Source of the DNA: Liolophura sinensis | Taxonomy: Eukaryota > Mollusca > Polyplacophora > Chitonida > Chitonidae | DNA length: 64,000 nt | NCBI RefSeq assembly: GCF_032854445.1 | Contig: NC_088302.1 | Span: 52,110,046-52,174,045 of the forward strand | Direction: 5' to 3' | Shown here: positions 45,741 through 61,950 of the stretch, one piece after another | Layout of the letters: every line of letters begins with the position of its first letter | How positions within the stretch are numbered: the stretch's first letter is position 1 | Program-made: the position numbers and the translations under genes | The notes under the pieces: generated by a model | The model's input: the letters and a program-made list of their open reading frames with translations, nothing else | Told to the model about the DNA's origin: nothing | The model's database searches: none

Positions 45741-45820
45741 TCCACTGGCATTGAGGACAGATGGCTGTTTTCAAAATGCAACTGTCTTTTACAATGCTAT
45801 TTTAATCATGCCATTGTAAG

Positions 45821-46010
45821 ATTTATTTATTTGATTATTTTTATTATCTCAAAAGTATTTCGCTTGTACAACGACAAACATTACAGTGGCAGAAAAACTG
45901 GGCTCAAACCCACGGCTCTCCGCAGGTTGCTGCCATACCTTCCCACATACAACCTGAGAGGCAGACAGCATGAGCTGGGCACGAAATTAATACAGCGATG
46001 GCATCGAGTC
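45821..46010 (-). mobile_element. Diverged SINE, minus strand
   Basis: ATTTATTTATTTGATTATTT tail, CAAAAGTATTTCGCTTGTAC, CTCCGCAGGTTGCTGCCATA, CAGCATGAGCTGGGC. Same family as the neighbour at 45575, in inverted orientation. Confidence 0.7.
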
Positions 46011-48457
46011 AGGTGACAAGTCACATATCAGCACAAGACAAGTGGTCGCCAACGATCACACGGGCATCGCTGGCCGCGTATTGTTATCAAGGCTTCACAA
46101 GCAGCGAGTGCACTGGGATCTACAAATTCCCTTTCCGAGGCTGGGTTTGAACCTGCACCTCTTAAAATGTATATGTACATCGTTGGCTGGTTTCCTGCAC
46201 CAGACATCAGATCGCGCTAATCGCTTCAGGCTTCAGGCACAGTATAAGTTACCGCACCAGATGACGTCACTATCCTCGGGTCATTGTGTCCGATATACAA
46301 TCATTACTGTTCTATTTGTACGCATCTTTGTGACACCACGGTGGTGTACATTGTCACGTCACATTCTAGCGTTAACGCATGACAGCCCTTTTATACACCA
46401 TACTTTGTTTATAGGTTTCCCCCGCTATGAATGTGTTACTATATATTATAACCAATCGCAGGACAGATAGCGCTGTAATGTGTTTGACGTCTCAAGCATG
46501 GCACGCAAAATACATCGGGGAACCTCACTAATGTACATCCACCCTCTGACAAAATGGATAAATTCTACTCGTGTTGTTTTTGAAGTAAGTGCCAACGACA
46601 AAGGCAAATAAGACATACTCCTTTCTTGTCGGATTGATAGTTTAATATAAAATTGTTGAAATGTTTCTGATAATTTCTAAAATAAATCATGACACTAACG
46701 AAAAAGTACAAAAAAAGATGTAAATCAGGAAGGTAGTAGCATGCAGAAATGGAAAAAATGACCAAAATTGGCTGCGAATTTCATAATATTGCACAAACTT
46801 CTAAACCGCAAGCTATAATATTGTACTTAAAAACCAACATCTAACAAAGAACAATTTTCACCCCAAAAACCATGCAAGCACACAATGCTAAAGCAGAGCT
46901 AACCATGAATAACTCCACAATTTCACTTCTACAAATCTGCATGCACCAATCAGTAAACTACCTTCCACGTGAAATTCAGCCAGGTTTTACACATTTCACA
47001 AGACTTATCACCACGCTTTTGGTCATGATGGTTATATAACTTTATCGAAGATTGATTTAAGTCACTTTGTTGGTGCTGTCATTAAGATCTTCATTCAAAA
47101 AATGTTAACACGTTTGTACATGAAAAATCTATACTTGTCCAGATAAGTGTCCCACATAACCTAGCTTTCACAGAATTAAATTTCTGTTAGCACAACATAA
47201 AATCAAGGACACAGAGAGATAATCAGGCGACATTTTCCTTGACTATGTAATGCACAATCAACAATTAAACACAGTATTCACCTATCAATCTTTGAAAGCA
47301 TGAATGTACATCTGAGAGACAACATAATCACGCGTGTAACAACATACTCGTAGATACATGAACAGGTTTTCATATGAAAGCAAATCCTCTTTATCAATAA
47401 TGTTAAGCATCTATATACACTGTAAAAAAAAAATTCTATTCTACAAGTATAACTTAATACACGTTTGCGTAAAATCAGAATGTACAAAAAAAATTGGCTG
47501 CCCCTTTGCACTAGCATTTAAGATGTTTAGGTTCTTCCGAGCACATGGCATAACTGTGCATTTTAGCTTTATGTATATGTAATGATATTATAACAAATTT
47601 TGAATGTAATTTTGCCATTATGATTTTAGCAACATGTCCATATACAATGTAGTAACGAAACTTTCTGAATAATCTTGTACATGCAAGTGGAAGCACTTCA
47701 TCAGCTACCTGTTTGTGCAAAAATAACAGATATTTCCTGGGTTTATGCAATGTTACATGAATGTCTATAGTTCTTTGCTGTGACAACGTCTGATTTTGTA
47801 CTACTGGTAATTAACATGAATACAGCGTAAACATATGTTACATCACAGGATGGCCAAGTAGCTTTGTCCATGCTGTATACAGGTACATCAAATAGGGATT
47901 GTCAAGTCTGCTTTTATACTATTAATGAATAGCCAGGAGTTTGCTCAGAGATTATCATTCAACTTTATAAATGGTACACCTAAAGGACAGATAGAGATGG
48001 TTCTGTAAACAACTTGAATACTAGGTGATACACGTATGATGAAGAAACATCAAGTACAGAACAAATCAGAATGAGGAAAAAATGTAATCTGGAAGATGAA
48101 TTATTATTCACTGAATATTAGGGTCATATTTGTTAGGGCACTACTCTTAAAATGTACATGTGGGCTTCAGTTATAAAGCAAAACATACTACATGTGTCTG
48201 CCACTGCAAACACTTTCAGTACCAGGAGTTCATAAATGTAGTCGTTGCTCTGAGCAAAAAGTCAATATAATGACCAGCGAGTGCTTTATATATAGCCCAG
48301 TTGAATAACACACAGCGATTGGCCAGTTAAATTATTAGGTTTGAGGATGTCAAAGGAGAAACTGATTGGTTGGTCCAATCGCACAGCTGATGCCATTGAT
48401 TGGTTAATGAGATTCCAACCAAGTTGCAGATCCTATTTGATTGGTGTACTAGTTAAA
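46011..48457 (-). other. Region 3' of CYFIP; probable long 3' UTR on the minus strand
   Basis: No exons were recognised. The part nearest 48458 is likely CYFIP 3' UTR. Between 48315 and 48485 GATTGG (CCAAT on the minus strand) occurs five times, the last within the final coding exon. The stretch nearer 46011 is less AT-rich and of unknown origin. Confidence 0.4.
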
Positions 48458-51531
<3,074 letters not shown>

Positions 51532-51650
51532 CTGTAATTATAAGAGTAACAAGACTACCTCAGGTGCGTTTACAATTTCATGCATACACCATATCCTTCC
51601 AAACAACTTCAAGGTTTAAACAATGTCACGTTGTTTGAAGTAATACTCTA

Positions 51651-51790
51651 TTTCCTCAACCTTTTCGCATATGAAAGAGCAACTTTCAGTGCAATTTATC
51701 TGCATTTTTAATTTGATTTTGGAGACAAAACTACATTGGTTAATTTGGCCAATTCCAGGGCTTTACAAAAAGTATTATCAGCCTGCACAG
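51651..51790 (-). repeat. Dispersed repeat, copy 2 of 3
   Basis: Read on the minus strand: TTTTGTCTCCAAAATCAAAT, ATAAATTGCACTGAAAGTTG, CTCTTTCATATGCG and AAAAGGTTGAGGAAAT. It lies between the CYFIP exon at 51531 and the LTR element. Confidence 0.7.
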
Positions 51791-52069
51791 AATAATGTGC
51801 TCAGAATAGCTTGAGTAAGCACCTTGCAAATGTGACAAGGTTAAAGAATTACAGTAAAGTGTTGAGAATTTAATCAACTTGCTTTAGACATGTTGCCCTG
51901 AGACATTAGTAGTGGCTGGATGCTTCATAGTCAGAGGCAATATAGACTATCTGGAGACAGGAAGTGCAGTCTTTATCATGTAAACACTTCCTGAATTTCC
52001 ACAAAGAACTATAAATTATCTTCTCCAGATCTCCAGACTTATCTATGCCAGACACATGTGCCAACATAT

Positions 52070-54087
52070 TGTAGCGATTTGTTTTTATATATATATCTTC
52101 TTAACGATACAGATATCCCAGTTCCAAATCACACCATTTACTACAGGGGAAATCACAATATTGGTAGCGTGAAGCACCCAGTGTCGAACTCTGGAACAAT
52201 ATCTGTATACTGCTGGAGACGTTCGCTACTATGGATTCTTTTGAATGTCAGCTCGGTCAGTCCGTGTCATTCAGTAGTATGTTTGGGAAAATCACTAGTT
52301 AGCTCTGAACTTTGAATAACCAAGAAAAGTCCGAATTTTAAGTTTCAACAAACAGCAGCAACAGTTTTATTAAAATAGAGTGACAGGAGTATGTTGATAT
52401 ATATATAGGTAAAAGTGCCAGTACTGTGTACAAGCACAACATCTGTACTTCGGATGGTTCAGATAACTGTGTTAGGGATATCTCAGGGAGGTATTAAACC
52501 TAGTACTGCTGTGATAGTGGTATGTCCTACTGGTGTCATATAGACAATATGTCAGCCATGTGTGGGGACATTATCCGTAAATAATACTTTCAGGTCTTCT
52601 CTGGGAGTAACAGTTCCAGAATTGGTCCAGTAATAACTTGGGAAAACGAGTTTCAAATTCTGGGACTCGGTGTCTCACTGTGCCGAAACTGGGAATCCCA
52701 GTCCCACGATTGCTCAGGGGCACTTATGCACAAATTCTCCCAGTATAAATGTTTCAGCTCATACTTGGGAATTATAAAATTTTGGTCCAGAAAATCCCAG
52801 TGACAAACTATTGAGATATACTGTCTCAATCATGGTTGGGAATATCAGTCTCACAGCCTGGGAAAGTCAGTCCCACAGCCTGGGAACACTTGTGTCACAA
52901 TTTGGAACTAGCAGTCCCACTGTCTCTAGGTATGCTCTAAAGCTGAAATCCCACTTCAGTGCTGACAACTTATCTAGCTACCACTTTACACTGCTTATAT
53001 ACATGTAAAATACCTGCCTTAGAAAGCTAACTAGGTGGAAATTTAGATGTTAACACGACGGTGGTCCGAGATCATCTGGGACTAAAAGTGGGAATTTGCC
53101 CAGTATTTATAGTCTACGCTCATAAATATTCATGAGTACCAAGGATGGTACTCAGAGCACTGATTGGCTAATACCAAAGTAACAACATCTGTGTATAGAA
53201 ATACTATACATGTACATGCGTATCTAATGTCTTTCTTTTTCTTAATAATGGAAAGATGAACAATAACTTGTAGGTAGAAAGGAGATGAGCTTGTGGAGTG
53301 AAACTATTTACTTTCGCCCCTTTTGAAACTCTTCACTATGAGTTTAACACTAAAGGATGTCGTAAAGTAGACAACCTCGTCTAGCGGCAGTTCACCGTGA
53401 ACGACGATCGTGCGCGGCGAAGCAACAACAACAACCACAAAAAATGATTTAGTGTCTTAAACTTGGTATAAAGGATGTTTTATGCCAAAATCATGCCACA
53501 GTCAGTGAGTACTAATGTTGTTTTAACTGGAAAGATGCCGTACGTGGTTTGTTACAGCAAAAATATGTCCAAAAGTAATGGAAACTCTACTCGAAGTTGT
53601 CACTTCAAAATATTAACAATGGCGGATGTTTCGCCAAACTTAAGGTCGCTAAAAAAAAACTGTTGTTTGCAACCTAGTCAAACAATATCTGATCACCAAG
53701 CTTGGAGAGAAACTCCTTCAACATGTCAGTGTATTATACGTGAAATATGGTGTTCTAATTAAGTCATCAAGTGTTAAAATTCTTCCGTTGGAAGGGACAG
53801 GGGTCCAGGGAAACTGTGTCCTTCAAAAGTTATATTAAGGCGCCAAAAACAACTTGCTCTCATGAGTCCCCAAAATATCCTGTCTCTATATGTTACAAAA
53901 AAAAAATATATATATTTCAAAATATTCCACAAAAATTCTAATTTAATTTAAGGACATGTCTAACCCATAAAAATTTACATTCTACCGGTAAAACCTGTGT
54001 CTACGTTATGGACAAGGCAGAAAATTAACCCCTAACCTACCATGCAATTATATGAAATAATATACTGTCTCTAGCAAAATCGCCACA
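52070..54087 (-). repeat. 3' LTR of the Ty3/gypsy element
   Basis: About 2.02 kb, near-identical to 59737-61770. It has terminal TGT...ACA when read on the minus strand. Inside (about 52590-52940) is a degenerate series of short blocks containing TGGGAA and its complement, shared with the other LTR. Small open frames repeated in both LTRs at matching positions have no recognisable product and are not treated as genes. Confidence 0.95.
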
Positions 54088-54099
54088 TCACCCCCTCCT
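54088..54099 (-). other. Polypurine tract of the LTR element
   Basis: On the minus strand this reads AGGAGGGGGTGA directly before the 3' LTR, the expected place and composition for the plus-strand primer of reverse transcription. Confidence 0.75.
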
Positions 54100-54691
54100 A
54101 CAAATAATGCTCGTCCCGAGCACTGCAGTGCTAGAGACAAAATATATCATGGAAAGGACATCGCACATGGTAACAGGTGAGTTATTATCACCTGTCAAAA
54201 ATAATGTACCAGTATCATAATCATAAACCATATGTATATAATTGTGGAACAAGATACATTAGTACTGAAACTCACAATTATCAGTTCTAGATAACTGTAT
54301 CTCAACAGTCCTTGGTAACCTGAAATGTTCAGATAATGTTCATAGTTCATGTATCTGTCCTGACTAGACCCTTGTCTCTATATACAAGCATGGGTATGGA
54401 TTATGTAACTACAATTCTAAACTTTAATATGAATAGGGTAAGAACTAATAATGAAATTTCGATTTTGTGTCCTAAAATGTTCACTCTTCAAGGATTCTTC
54501 TGTTCCCACACAGCACACAGCAGAATGCCACCGGCGACTTGATAATCTCCTCCTTGACTGTGGTCACCTTACCTCCCTCATAGGTGGTGGTTTTCAGATG
54601 GTGTACATGGGCGTAATGCGGTTCTCCCTCCTCCCTTGGGGTGGTGATCGATGATATTGGTGTTCCCGCTGGCTCATTTGTGAGGGCACAC

Positions 54692-57600
54692 TTAATCTGT
54701 CTCAACAGTCCACGGTTTATAAGTGGTTCCCTCATACAGTTTCAGTCGATCATAGTGGACTAGTTTCTTCTTAGCTCTGGGATGTTGTTGGACCCGGTAT
54801 ACTGTATCATCAAGTTTACCAATAAACTGATATGGCCCAGTCCAACGACATGCCAACTTTGGAGATAGCTTTTTGTGACGTGCACTATCGTACAGCCAAA
54901 CAGCATCGCCTATTTTAAATGTCTTCCCTTTATTGCCGACGTTATAATTCCGCTTCTGACGCTCAACACTTCTCCATTGAACCTGTCGAGTCCTTTCATG
55001 TGCGATTTCCATGCGCTCACGCAGTTCAACAGCATAGTCTGTTCCCTCTGTTGCTGGCATCTGTGTTGGTCTGCCTGTGATCAAATCTAGAGGTAAATTT
55101 ATTTCTCGTCCTAACATCATCATAGTTGGAGATTGCTGTGTTACGTCATGAAGTGATGATCTGTAAGACATCAGTGCAAAAGGCAGTTGCTTGTCCCAGT
55201 TACGTTGGTCCTTGTCTATCATCATATCCAGTCGATCTTCTAAGGTTCGATTAAAGCGTTCAACCATTCCGTTGGATTGAGGATGGTATGGTGTAGTACT
55301 GGTCTTCTGTATTCCAAGTAGATGACATACCTCTTGAATTATACTGGATTGAAAATTTGTCCCTAAGTCTGTATGTATTTGTTCAGGTACACCAAATCTA
55401 CAAATAAATTCCTTCACTAGTTTATCTGCAATAGTTTCAGCTTCCTGGTTTCTAATTGCATAGGCCTCTACCCATTTGGTGAAGTAATCCTGTATGACTA
55501 GTATATACTGATTTCCCTTCTTGGTCTTTGGTAATGGACCCAGTACATCCATTGCTACTCGCTCCATTGGAACTCCAACTATATACTGTCTCAAGTTTGC
55601 CTTTGATTTCCCTCCTGAAGATTTCCTCGAATTACATTTGTCGCATTGTTTGCACCACAGTCGAATATCTTTACTCCAGCCATACCAATGATATCGTTGT
55701 CTTACTTTAGGGATAGTTTTTCCACAGCCTAAATGACCTGCTGTTTTAGAAGCATGTAATTCATGGAAAACTTCTTTTCTCAGTTCTGCTGGAAGAACTA
55801 TCTGGTAGTGCCAGTCTAGTCCATCTTCTGTTTCCCACCTGCGATGTAGAACTCCACTGATTAGTACTAGCCTGTCCCACTGTGCCCAATAATACTTGGT
55901 TGTTCTACTTTGATCAGAAACTGTTGTCCAATTAGGTTGTTCTTGATTTTCTTCTTTCGCTTTTATTATCCATTTCAGATTACTGTCGCTTCGCTGCAGA
56001 ATAGCAAGATTTTCATTCGACCACCTGTTCTCTGCTGATGTCTGATTCGTTGTCTGCAAAGATGTGGGTAATTCTACCTCGTTGGGTTCTCTGTTGGATT
56101 TCAGTTTACTTTGTTTTCGTGTTATTACTGCTGTGACATGGGTGCGCTTTGGACGGGTCTTATACCGCCTTTGTTTCTGCTGCTTGTACGTCCAATTCTT
56201 TGGAATCCATTTAATCTTTGTTACCACAGTTCCAACTGCCCCGGAATGCTCTGTTTGAACTTCAACATCTACTGGAGTAGCTGCTGACCCTGAAACTTGT
56301 TCAACAACATTCACAGATGCAACTGGGTATCCATGCTTATCACACCAGTTACATGGAATTCTGGATAAAGCATCAGCATTACCATGACGGTTACCAGGAC
56401 GATGAACGATTTCAAAGTCATAGGTGCTGAGTAACCCCAACCATCTAGCCAACTGTCCTTCTGGTTCCTTGAAATTCATCATCCAACGTAATGCACTGTG
56501 ATCTGTTCTGACTGTAAAATGACGACCATACAAGTAGTGTTGGAAATATTTCACAAAAGTAACAACAGCTAATAATTCTCGACGGGTGACACAATAATTC
56601 CTCTCTGACTTGCTTAGCGCTCTGCTGGCATATGCAATAACTTTTTCTTGGTCATCTTGTATTTGGGATATCACTGCACCTATCCCAAAATTACTAGCGT
56701 CTGTATCAAGTATAAAGTCTCCGTGAGAACTGGGAAATGCGAGTATGGGTGCACTGCACAACTTTTGTTGTAAAACCCAAAATGAAGTTTCACAGCCTTC
56801 AGACCAAATAAATTCTTTATTATTTTCTGTTAATTTGTGGAGTGGTTTGGAAATGGTCGCAAAATTTTGGATGAAACGTCTGTAGTAGGAGGCTAGACCC
56901 AAGAAACTCCTGACTTCAGTAACTGTAGTTGGTGTGGGCCAGTCCTTAATTGCTTGAACTTTCTGTGGTTCTGTGGAAACACTCTTAGCAGAAATGATAT
57001 GACCCAAATAATTTACTTCATCTTGAAACAGGTGACACTTCTTTGGTTTAAGTTTGAGTCCCGCCTCTTTGAGACGTTGGAATACCTTCCGTAGATTGGT
57101 GATAGCTTCATCAAAAGTTTTACCAAATACAATGATGTCATCAATATAGATCAGACATATTTCCCATTGATACCCTGCCAGTACCAGTTCCATCAGACGT
57201 TCGAACGTGGATGGTCAATTGCATAAACCAAACGGCATAACTTTAAACTGCCATAACCCACTTCTAGTTATAAATGCTGTTTTCAGTTTAGCCTCATCGT
57301 CTAACTCAACCTGCCAGTATCCACTTGCAAGATCAAGCGTAGAGAAACATGTGGCTCCGTGTAATGAATCTAATGAATCATCAATTCTGGGTAAAGGATA
57401 AGCATCCTTCACTGTTACTTGGTTAAGGCGTCGAAAGTCAATACAGAAACGCAAAGTCCCATCTTTCTTGGTGACAAGAACAATTGGTGATGCCCAAGGA
57501 CTGGAAGATCTTTCAATTATTCCTCTTTCCAGCATGTCCTGTATCTGTTTATCTGCTTCATCTTGTTTCTGCATTGGCAGTCTACGAGCTGGTTGACGTA

Positions 57601-58780
57601 AAGGTAATGCAGCTCCTGTATTAATACTGTGTTTGATTCCCTTTGCTCTACCCAAATCTGCATCAGACTTAGCAAAGATGTCTGCATAGGCCAGGAGTAG
57701 TGACTTCACTTTCATCTTGTCTTCAAGCTTCATATGTTTTGTACTTTCCTCGAACAAGTTGGTCACATGTTCAGGAATGTCTTCAGTGCTATTATCGTTT
57801 ACATGTATGGTGTGTACAGTGTGTATTTCTTCATCACTCTGTTGCTTAAAGTTCTCTTGAGTTAATACCTGGTTAATGTTTATCACTGGACTCAGTTCGG
57901 CTATTGTTGTACCTTTGTATATAGTTTCCATTTCCACGCCCAAATTTATAATTGACACTGGAATTTTCTCTGTCTCAGTGTCCACTAATGTCCTCCCAAC
58001 TAATAAATTTGTTTTCTTGGAAATTTTCTGTAGCGGTTCACATATTGCCCATTTTCCCACTAACTTCTGATCCTTGAATGGTTTTGTGGAAATGACAATC
58101 TGTTGACCAGGAGAAACAGTAACAGTTTTATCAATAACCAGCCAACAACAACTAGTTACATCTGACAACCTAGAGCATAAAAGCTGCTGTCCTTCACAGG
58201 TAATGCACCTCCTTCTCGGGTGAATTTCACAATCAAATTTAGTCAAGAAGTTCATCCCTATTATTCCCTCACACATAACATCAGCAATGATAACATCTAT
58301 GTATGTGGGACTGGATAAAATCCTAATATCTAGTTGACACATCCCGAGCACCTTCAGTGGCTTATGATCTGCACCTTGTAATCTCAGGTTAGTGGGTACC
58401 AATTTCGGTCGTTCTATCTCCGGAATACTGCTATAGACTTGACTCGAAATTATTGTGACACAAGAACCGGTGTCCACAAGAAATGAAACCATGTTACTCC
58501 CTATAGATCCAGTAACAAACATCCCACTACCTAGATTCTCCATCCCTATCTCAAGTACCAGTTCTGAACTTGAAGACTTCGGATGATCCACAGATTTCAT
58601 AGTGATGTTCAACCCTGATGACTTCTCTCTGCAAGTACTAAAATTTGTATTGTTTAACTTCTGTGAAGTTGATATCTGTTGTTGGGGCAGCCTGGAATTT
58701 ACAACCGGTCCTCGCCCCTCTGGGTCGGTTGTCCCCCTTTTCCCGAGAAGTGTTGACGTTTCCCTTTGTTCAGAGGACAT
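54692..58780 (-). pseudogene. pol: pol region of the LTR element (protease, RT, RNase H, integrase); about one break
   Basis: Order on the minus strand: aspartic protease (FLVDTGSCVTIIS); reverse transcriptase (LVTKKDGTLRFCIDFRRLN, LPRIDDSLD, STLDLASGYWQV, YIDDIIVFG); RNase H (LDTDASNFGIGAVISQ, HFTVRTDHSAL); integrase with a zinc-binding region, catalytic core (MDVLGPLPKTKKGNQYILV, IHTDLGTNF, TPYHPQSNGMVERFNRTL) and a C-terminal GPY/F-type module (RWTGPYQFIGKLDDTVYRV). This domain order is Ty3/gypsy. The start overlaps the end of gag in another frame, an arrangement this family commonly resolves by programmed frameshifting. The region looks nearly whole, with about one break, and is treated as a fossil. 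Confidence 0.93.
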
Positions 58781-59700
58781 TCACGTCGGTAATGTCCATA
58801 TCGGTGACACTGGAAGCATTCAACATCTCTCTTTGGCGATGACGGTTTTTCCCAAGACCGGTCATTATTGACAGACTTCTGTTTACATGACATCTCCTTG
58901 ATTAATTTCTCCAAGGCTGAAATTCTCTTTCCCAAATCGGTATTATCTGCACTTGGTACCGCTGTAATTTCTCTCACATGTCGTCTACGTGGAATCTCGT
59001 CTCTGCGCTGAGCTTCTATCTTCCAGTATCCTTCAATCTCCAGAGCCAAAGTAATCGCTTGCTGTAAGGTACTGGGCTTTCCTTGCTGTACTAGCATCCT
59101 CATTTCGTAATCTTCAATGGCGTCAATAAAGTGGATCTTGGCAAGCCTTTCCTGGTGACAAGACGACATCCCTGGGTAAGCTAACGTTGACAGCTTCAAA
59201 ATGGCTTGACCTAATTCTCGAAGGCCCTCTTTGTCTCTGCGACGTCTGCCCCTCAGTTCAGCCAGATACAGTTCAGCTTGATCTCGTCGACCAAAACGGT
59301 TTCCCAGAACTTCTACAAGATAATCAAAGTTCATTTGTTCATCATCAGTAAGTGTGCAGGCCAGTTGTCGAGCAGACCCTTTTAAATGTGTAAAGAGATA
59401 ATCTGCTTGTTCTCTCTTCGTCCAACAGTTGACTCGGGAAATGGTATTAAATATTTTCAGGTACTCTTCCCAAGACGTTTCCCCGTTGTAAATTTCTGGT
59501 CTTAGTTGACGACGACTTGTATTTCTAGGCACATAAGCAGCGTCGCCAGATGCATACTCATGTGGAGATGATCTCGGAGCCTCATCATGGTCTCTGGTGT
59601 CCTCTCTCTGTGGTACTCGAAACGAAACTTCTTCATCGCTCCCGTCTGTTTCAACTGTCCTGTCTTCCTCCATTGTGAATAAGTTGCAGGTCCCTGACAA
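58699..59700 (-). CDS. gag: gag of the LTR element
   Basis: A 333-residue open frame in the gag position just after the primer-binding site. It has an acidic N-terminus, a capsid-like helical middle (YNGETSWEEYLKIFNTISR, QADYLFTHLKGSARQLA, LGNRFGRRDQAELYLAELRG), and a CCHC zinc knuckle near the C-terminus (CFQCHRYGHYRREC). Retrotransposon nucleocapsids use such knuckles to bind RNA. It overlaps the start of pol. Part of a mobile element, not a host gene. Confidence 0.9.
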   Translation of the reverse strand: MSGTCNLFTMEEDRTVETDGSDEEVSFRVPQREDTRDHDEAPRSSPHEYASGDAAYVPRNTSRRQLRPEIYNGETSWEEYLKIFNTISRVNCWTKREQADYLFTHLKGSARQLACTLTDDEQMNFDYLVEVLGNRFGRRDQAELYLAELRGRRRRDKEGLRELGQAILKLSTLAYPGMSSCHQERLAKIHFIDAIEDYEMRMLVQQGKPSTLQQAITLALEIEGYWKIEAQRRDEIPRRRHVREITAVPSADNTDLGKRISALEKLIKEMSCKQKSVNNDRSWEKPSSPKRDVECFQCHRYGHYRRECPLNKGKRQHFSGKGGQPTQRGEDRL

Positions 59701-59716
59701 CTGAACTTCAAATGAA

Positions 59717-59734
59717 TCCCACCGCTGCCACCAA
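59717..59734 (-). other. Primer-binding site of the LTR element
   Basis: Read on the minus strand, two bases after the 5' LTR, the sequence is TGGTGGCAGCGGTGGGAT. It begins with TGG, the complement of a tRNA CCA end, as expected for a tRNA-primed element. The primer tRNA was not identified. Confidence 0.7.
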
Positions 59735-59736
59735 GT

Positions 59737-61770
59737 TGTAGCGATTTGTTTTTATATATATATCTTCTTAACGATACAGATATCCCAGTTCCAAATCACA
59801 CCATTTACTACAGGGGAAATCACAATATTGGTAGCGTGAAGCACCCAGTGTCGAACTCTGGAACAATATCAGTATACTGCTGGAGACGTTCGCTACTATG
59901 GATTCTTTTGAATGTCAGCTCGGTCAGTCCGTGTCATTCAGTAGTATGTTTGGGAAAATCACTAGTTAGCTCTGAACTTTGAATAACCAAGAAAAGTCCG
60001 AATTTTAAGTTTCAACAAACAGCAGCAACAGTTTTATTAAAATAGAGTGACAGGAGTATGTTGATATATATATAGGTAAAAGTGCCAGTACTGTGTACAC
60101 GCACAACATCTGTACTTCGGATGGTTCAGATAACTGTGTTAGGGATATCTCAGGGAGGTATTAAACCTAGTACTGCTGTGATAGTGGTATGTCCTACTGG
60201 TGTCATATAGACAATATGTCAGCCATGTGTGGGGACATTATCCGTAAATAATACTTTCAGGTCTTCTCTGGGAGTAACAGTTCCAGAATTGGTCCAGTAA
60301 CAACTTGGGAAAACGAGTTTCAAATTCTGGGACTCGGTGTCTCACTGTGCCGAAACTGGGAATCCCAGTCCCACGATTGCTCAGGGGCACTTATGCACAA
60401 ATTCTCCCAGTATAAATGTTTCAGCTCATACTTGGGAATTATAAAATTTTGGTCCAGAAAATCCCAGTGACAAACTATTGAGATATACTGTCTCAATCAT
60501 GGTTGGGAATATCAGTCTCACAGCCTGGGAAAGTCAGTCCCACAGCCTGGGAACACTTGTGTCACAATTTGGAACTAGCAGTCCCACTGTCTCTAGGTAT
60601 GCTCTAAAGCTGAAATCCCACTTCAGTGCTGACAACTTATCTAGCTACCACTTTACACTGCTTATATACATGTAAAATACCTGCCTTAGAAAGCTAACTA
60701 GGTGGAAATTTAGATGTTAACACGACGGTGGTCCGAGATCATCTGGGACTAAAAGTGGGAATTTGCCCAGTATTTATAGTCTACGCTCATAAATATTCAT
60801 GAGTACCAAGGATGGTACTCAGAGCACTGATTGGCTAATACCAAAGTAACAACATCTGTGTATAGAAATACTATACATGTACATGCGTATCTAATGTCTT
60901 TCTTTTTCTTAATAATGGAAAGATGAACAATAACTTGTAGGTAGAAAGGAGATGAGCCTGTGGAGTGAAACTATTTACTTTCGCAAATACAAGTTAATGC
61001 CCCTTTTGAAACTCTTCACTATGAGTTTAACACTAAAGGATGTCGTAAAGTAGACAACCTCGTCTAGCGGCAGTTCACCGTGAACGACGATCGTGCGCGG
61101 CGAAGCAACAACAACAACCACAAAAAATGATTTAGTGTCTTAAACTTGGTATAAAGGATGTTTTATGCCAAAATCATGCCACAGTCAGTGAGTACTAATG
61201 TTGTTTTAACTGGAAAGATGCCGTACGTGGTTTGTTACAGCAAAAATATGTCCAAAAGTAATGGAAACTCTACTCGAAGTTGTCACTTCAAAATATTAAC
61301 AATGGCGGATGTTTCGCCAAACTTAAGGTCGCTAAAAAAAAACTGTTGTTTGCAACCTAGTCAAACAATATCTGATCACCAAGCTTGGAGAGAAACTCCT
61401 TCAACATGTCAGTGTATTATACGTGAAATATGGTGTTCTAATTAAGTCATCAAGTGTTAAAATTCTTCCGTTGGAAGGGACAGGGGTCCAGGGAAACTGT
61501 GTCCTTCAAAAGTTATATTAAGGCGCCAAAATCAACTTGCTCTCATGAGTCCCCAAAATATCCTGTCTCTATATGTTACAAAAAAAAAATATATATATTT
61601 CAAAATATTCCACAAAAATTCTAATTTAATTTAAGGACATGTCTAACCCATAAAAATTTACATTCTACCGGTAAAACCTGTGTCTACGTTATGGACAAGG
61701 CAGAAAATTAACCCCTAACCTACCATGCAATTATATGAAATAATATACTGTCTCTAGCAAAATCGCCACA
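59737..61770 (-). repeat. 5' LTR of the Ty3/gypsy element
   Basis: About 2.03 kb, near-identical to 52070-54087. It is longer mainly through one stretch of roughly 16 bp near 60985. By position it is the 5' LTR and should hold the element's promoter. Confidence 0.95.
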
Positions 61771-61801
61771 ATATGCACAAGGGATCTTTCTCGATTTTAT
61801 T

Positions 61802-61950
61802 CCTGATACAGGTATAATTCATCAATATCAAATCTAAAACACACAACAGTAATACCAGGTGTGAACCATGAACCTGATACAGATATAATTCATCAATATC
61901 AAATCTAAAACACACAACAGTAATATCAGGTGTGAACCATGAACCTGATG
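61802..61950 (+). repeat. 71-bp tandem duplication
   Basis: Two near-identical copies (61802 and 61873) containing TATAATTCATCAATATCAAA and AACACACAACAGTAATA, plus the first bases of a third. It lies just outside the right LTR. The minus-strand frame over it is a repeat product. Confidence 0.9.

Larger units (their letters stand above)
52070..61770 (-). mobile_element. Ty3/gypsy LTR retrotransposon inside the large CYFIP intron
   Basis: A 9.7-kb element read on the minus strand, bounded by two direct repeats of about 2.0 kb that start TGT and end ACA. The flanks carry a 4-bp target duplication, ATAT, at 52066-52069 and 61771-61774. The internal part encodes gag, then a pol in the order protease, reverse transcriptase, RNase H, integrase, which defines Ty3/gypsy. 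A primer-binding site (TGGTGGCAGCGGTGG) follows the 5' LTR and a purine tract (AGGAGGGGGTGA) precedes the 3' LTR. The LTRs differ by only about half a dozen substitutions and one indel of roughly 16 bp, so the insertion is young. It looks nearly whole, with about one evident break in pol. No envelope gene was recognised. It lies in the same orientation as CYFIP. Confidence 0.95.

Noticed and set aside
52070-54087. Small frames in the LTR (also at matching positions in the other LTR)
   Set aside because: They recur only because the LTRs are duplicates; no family match and short length.
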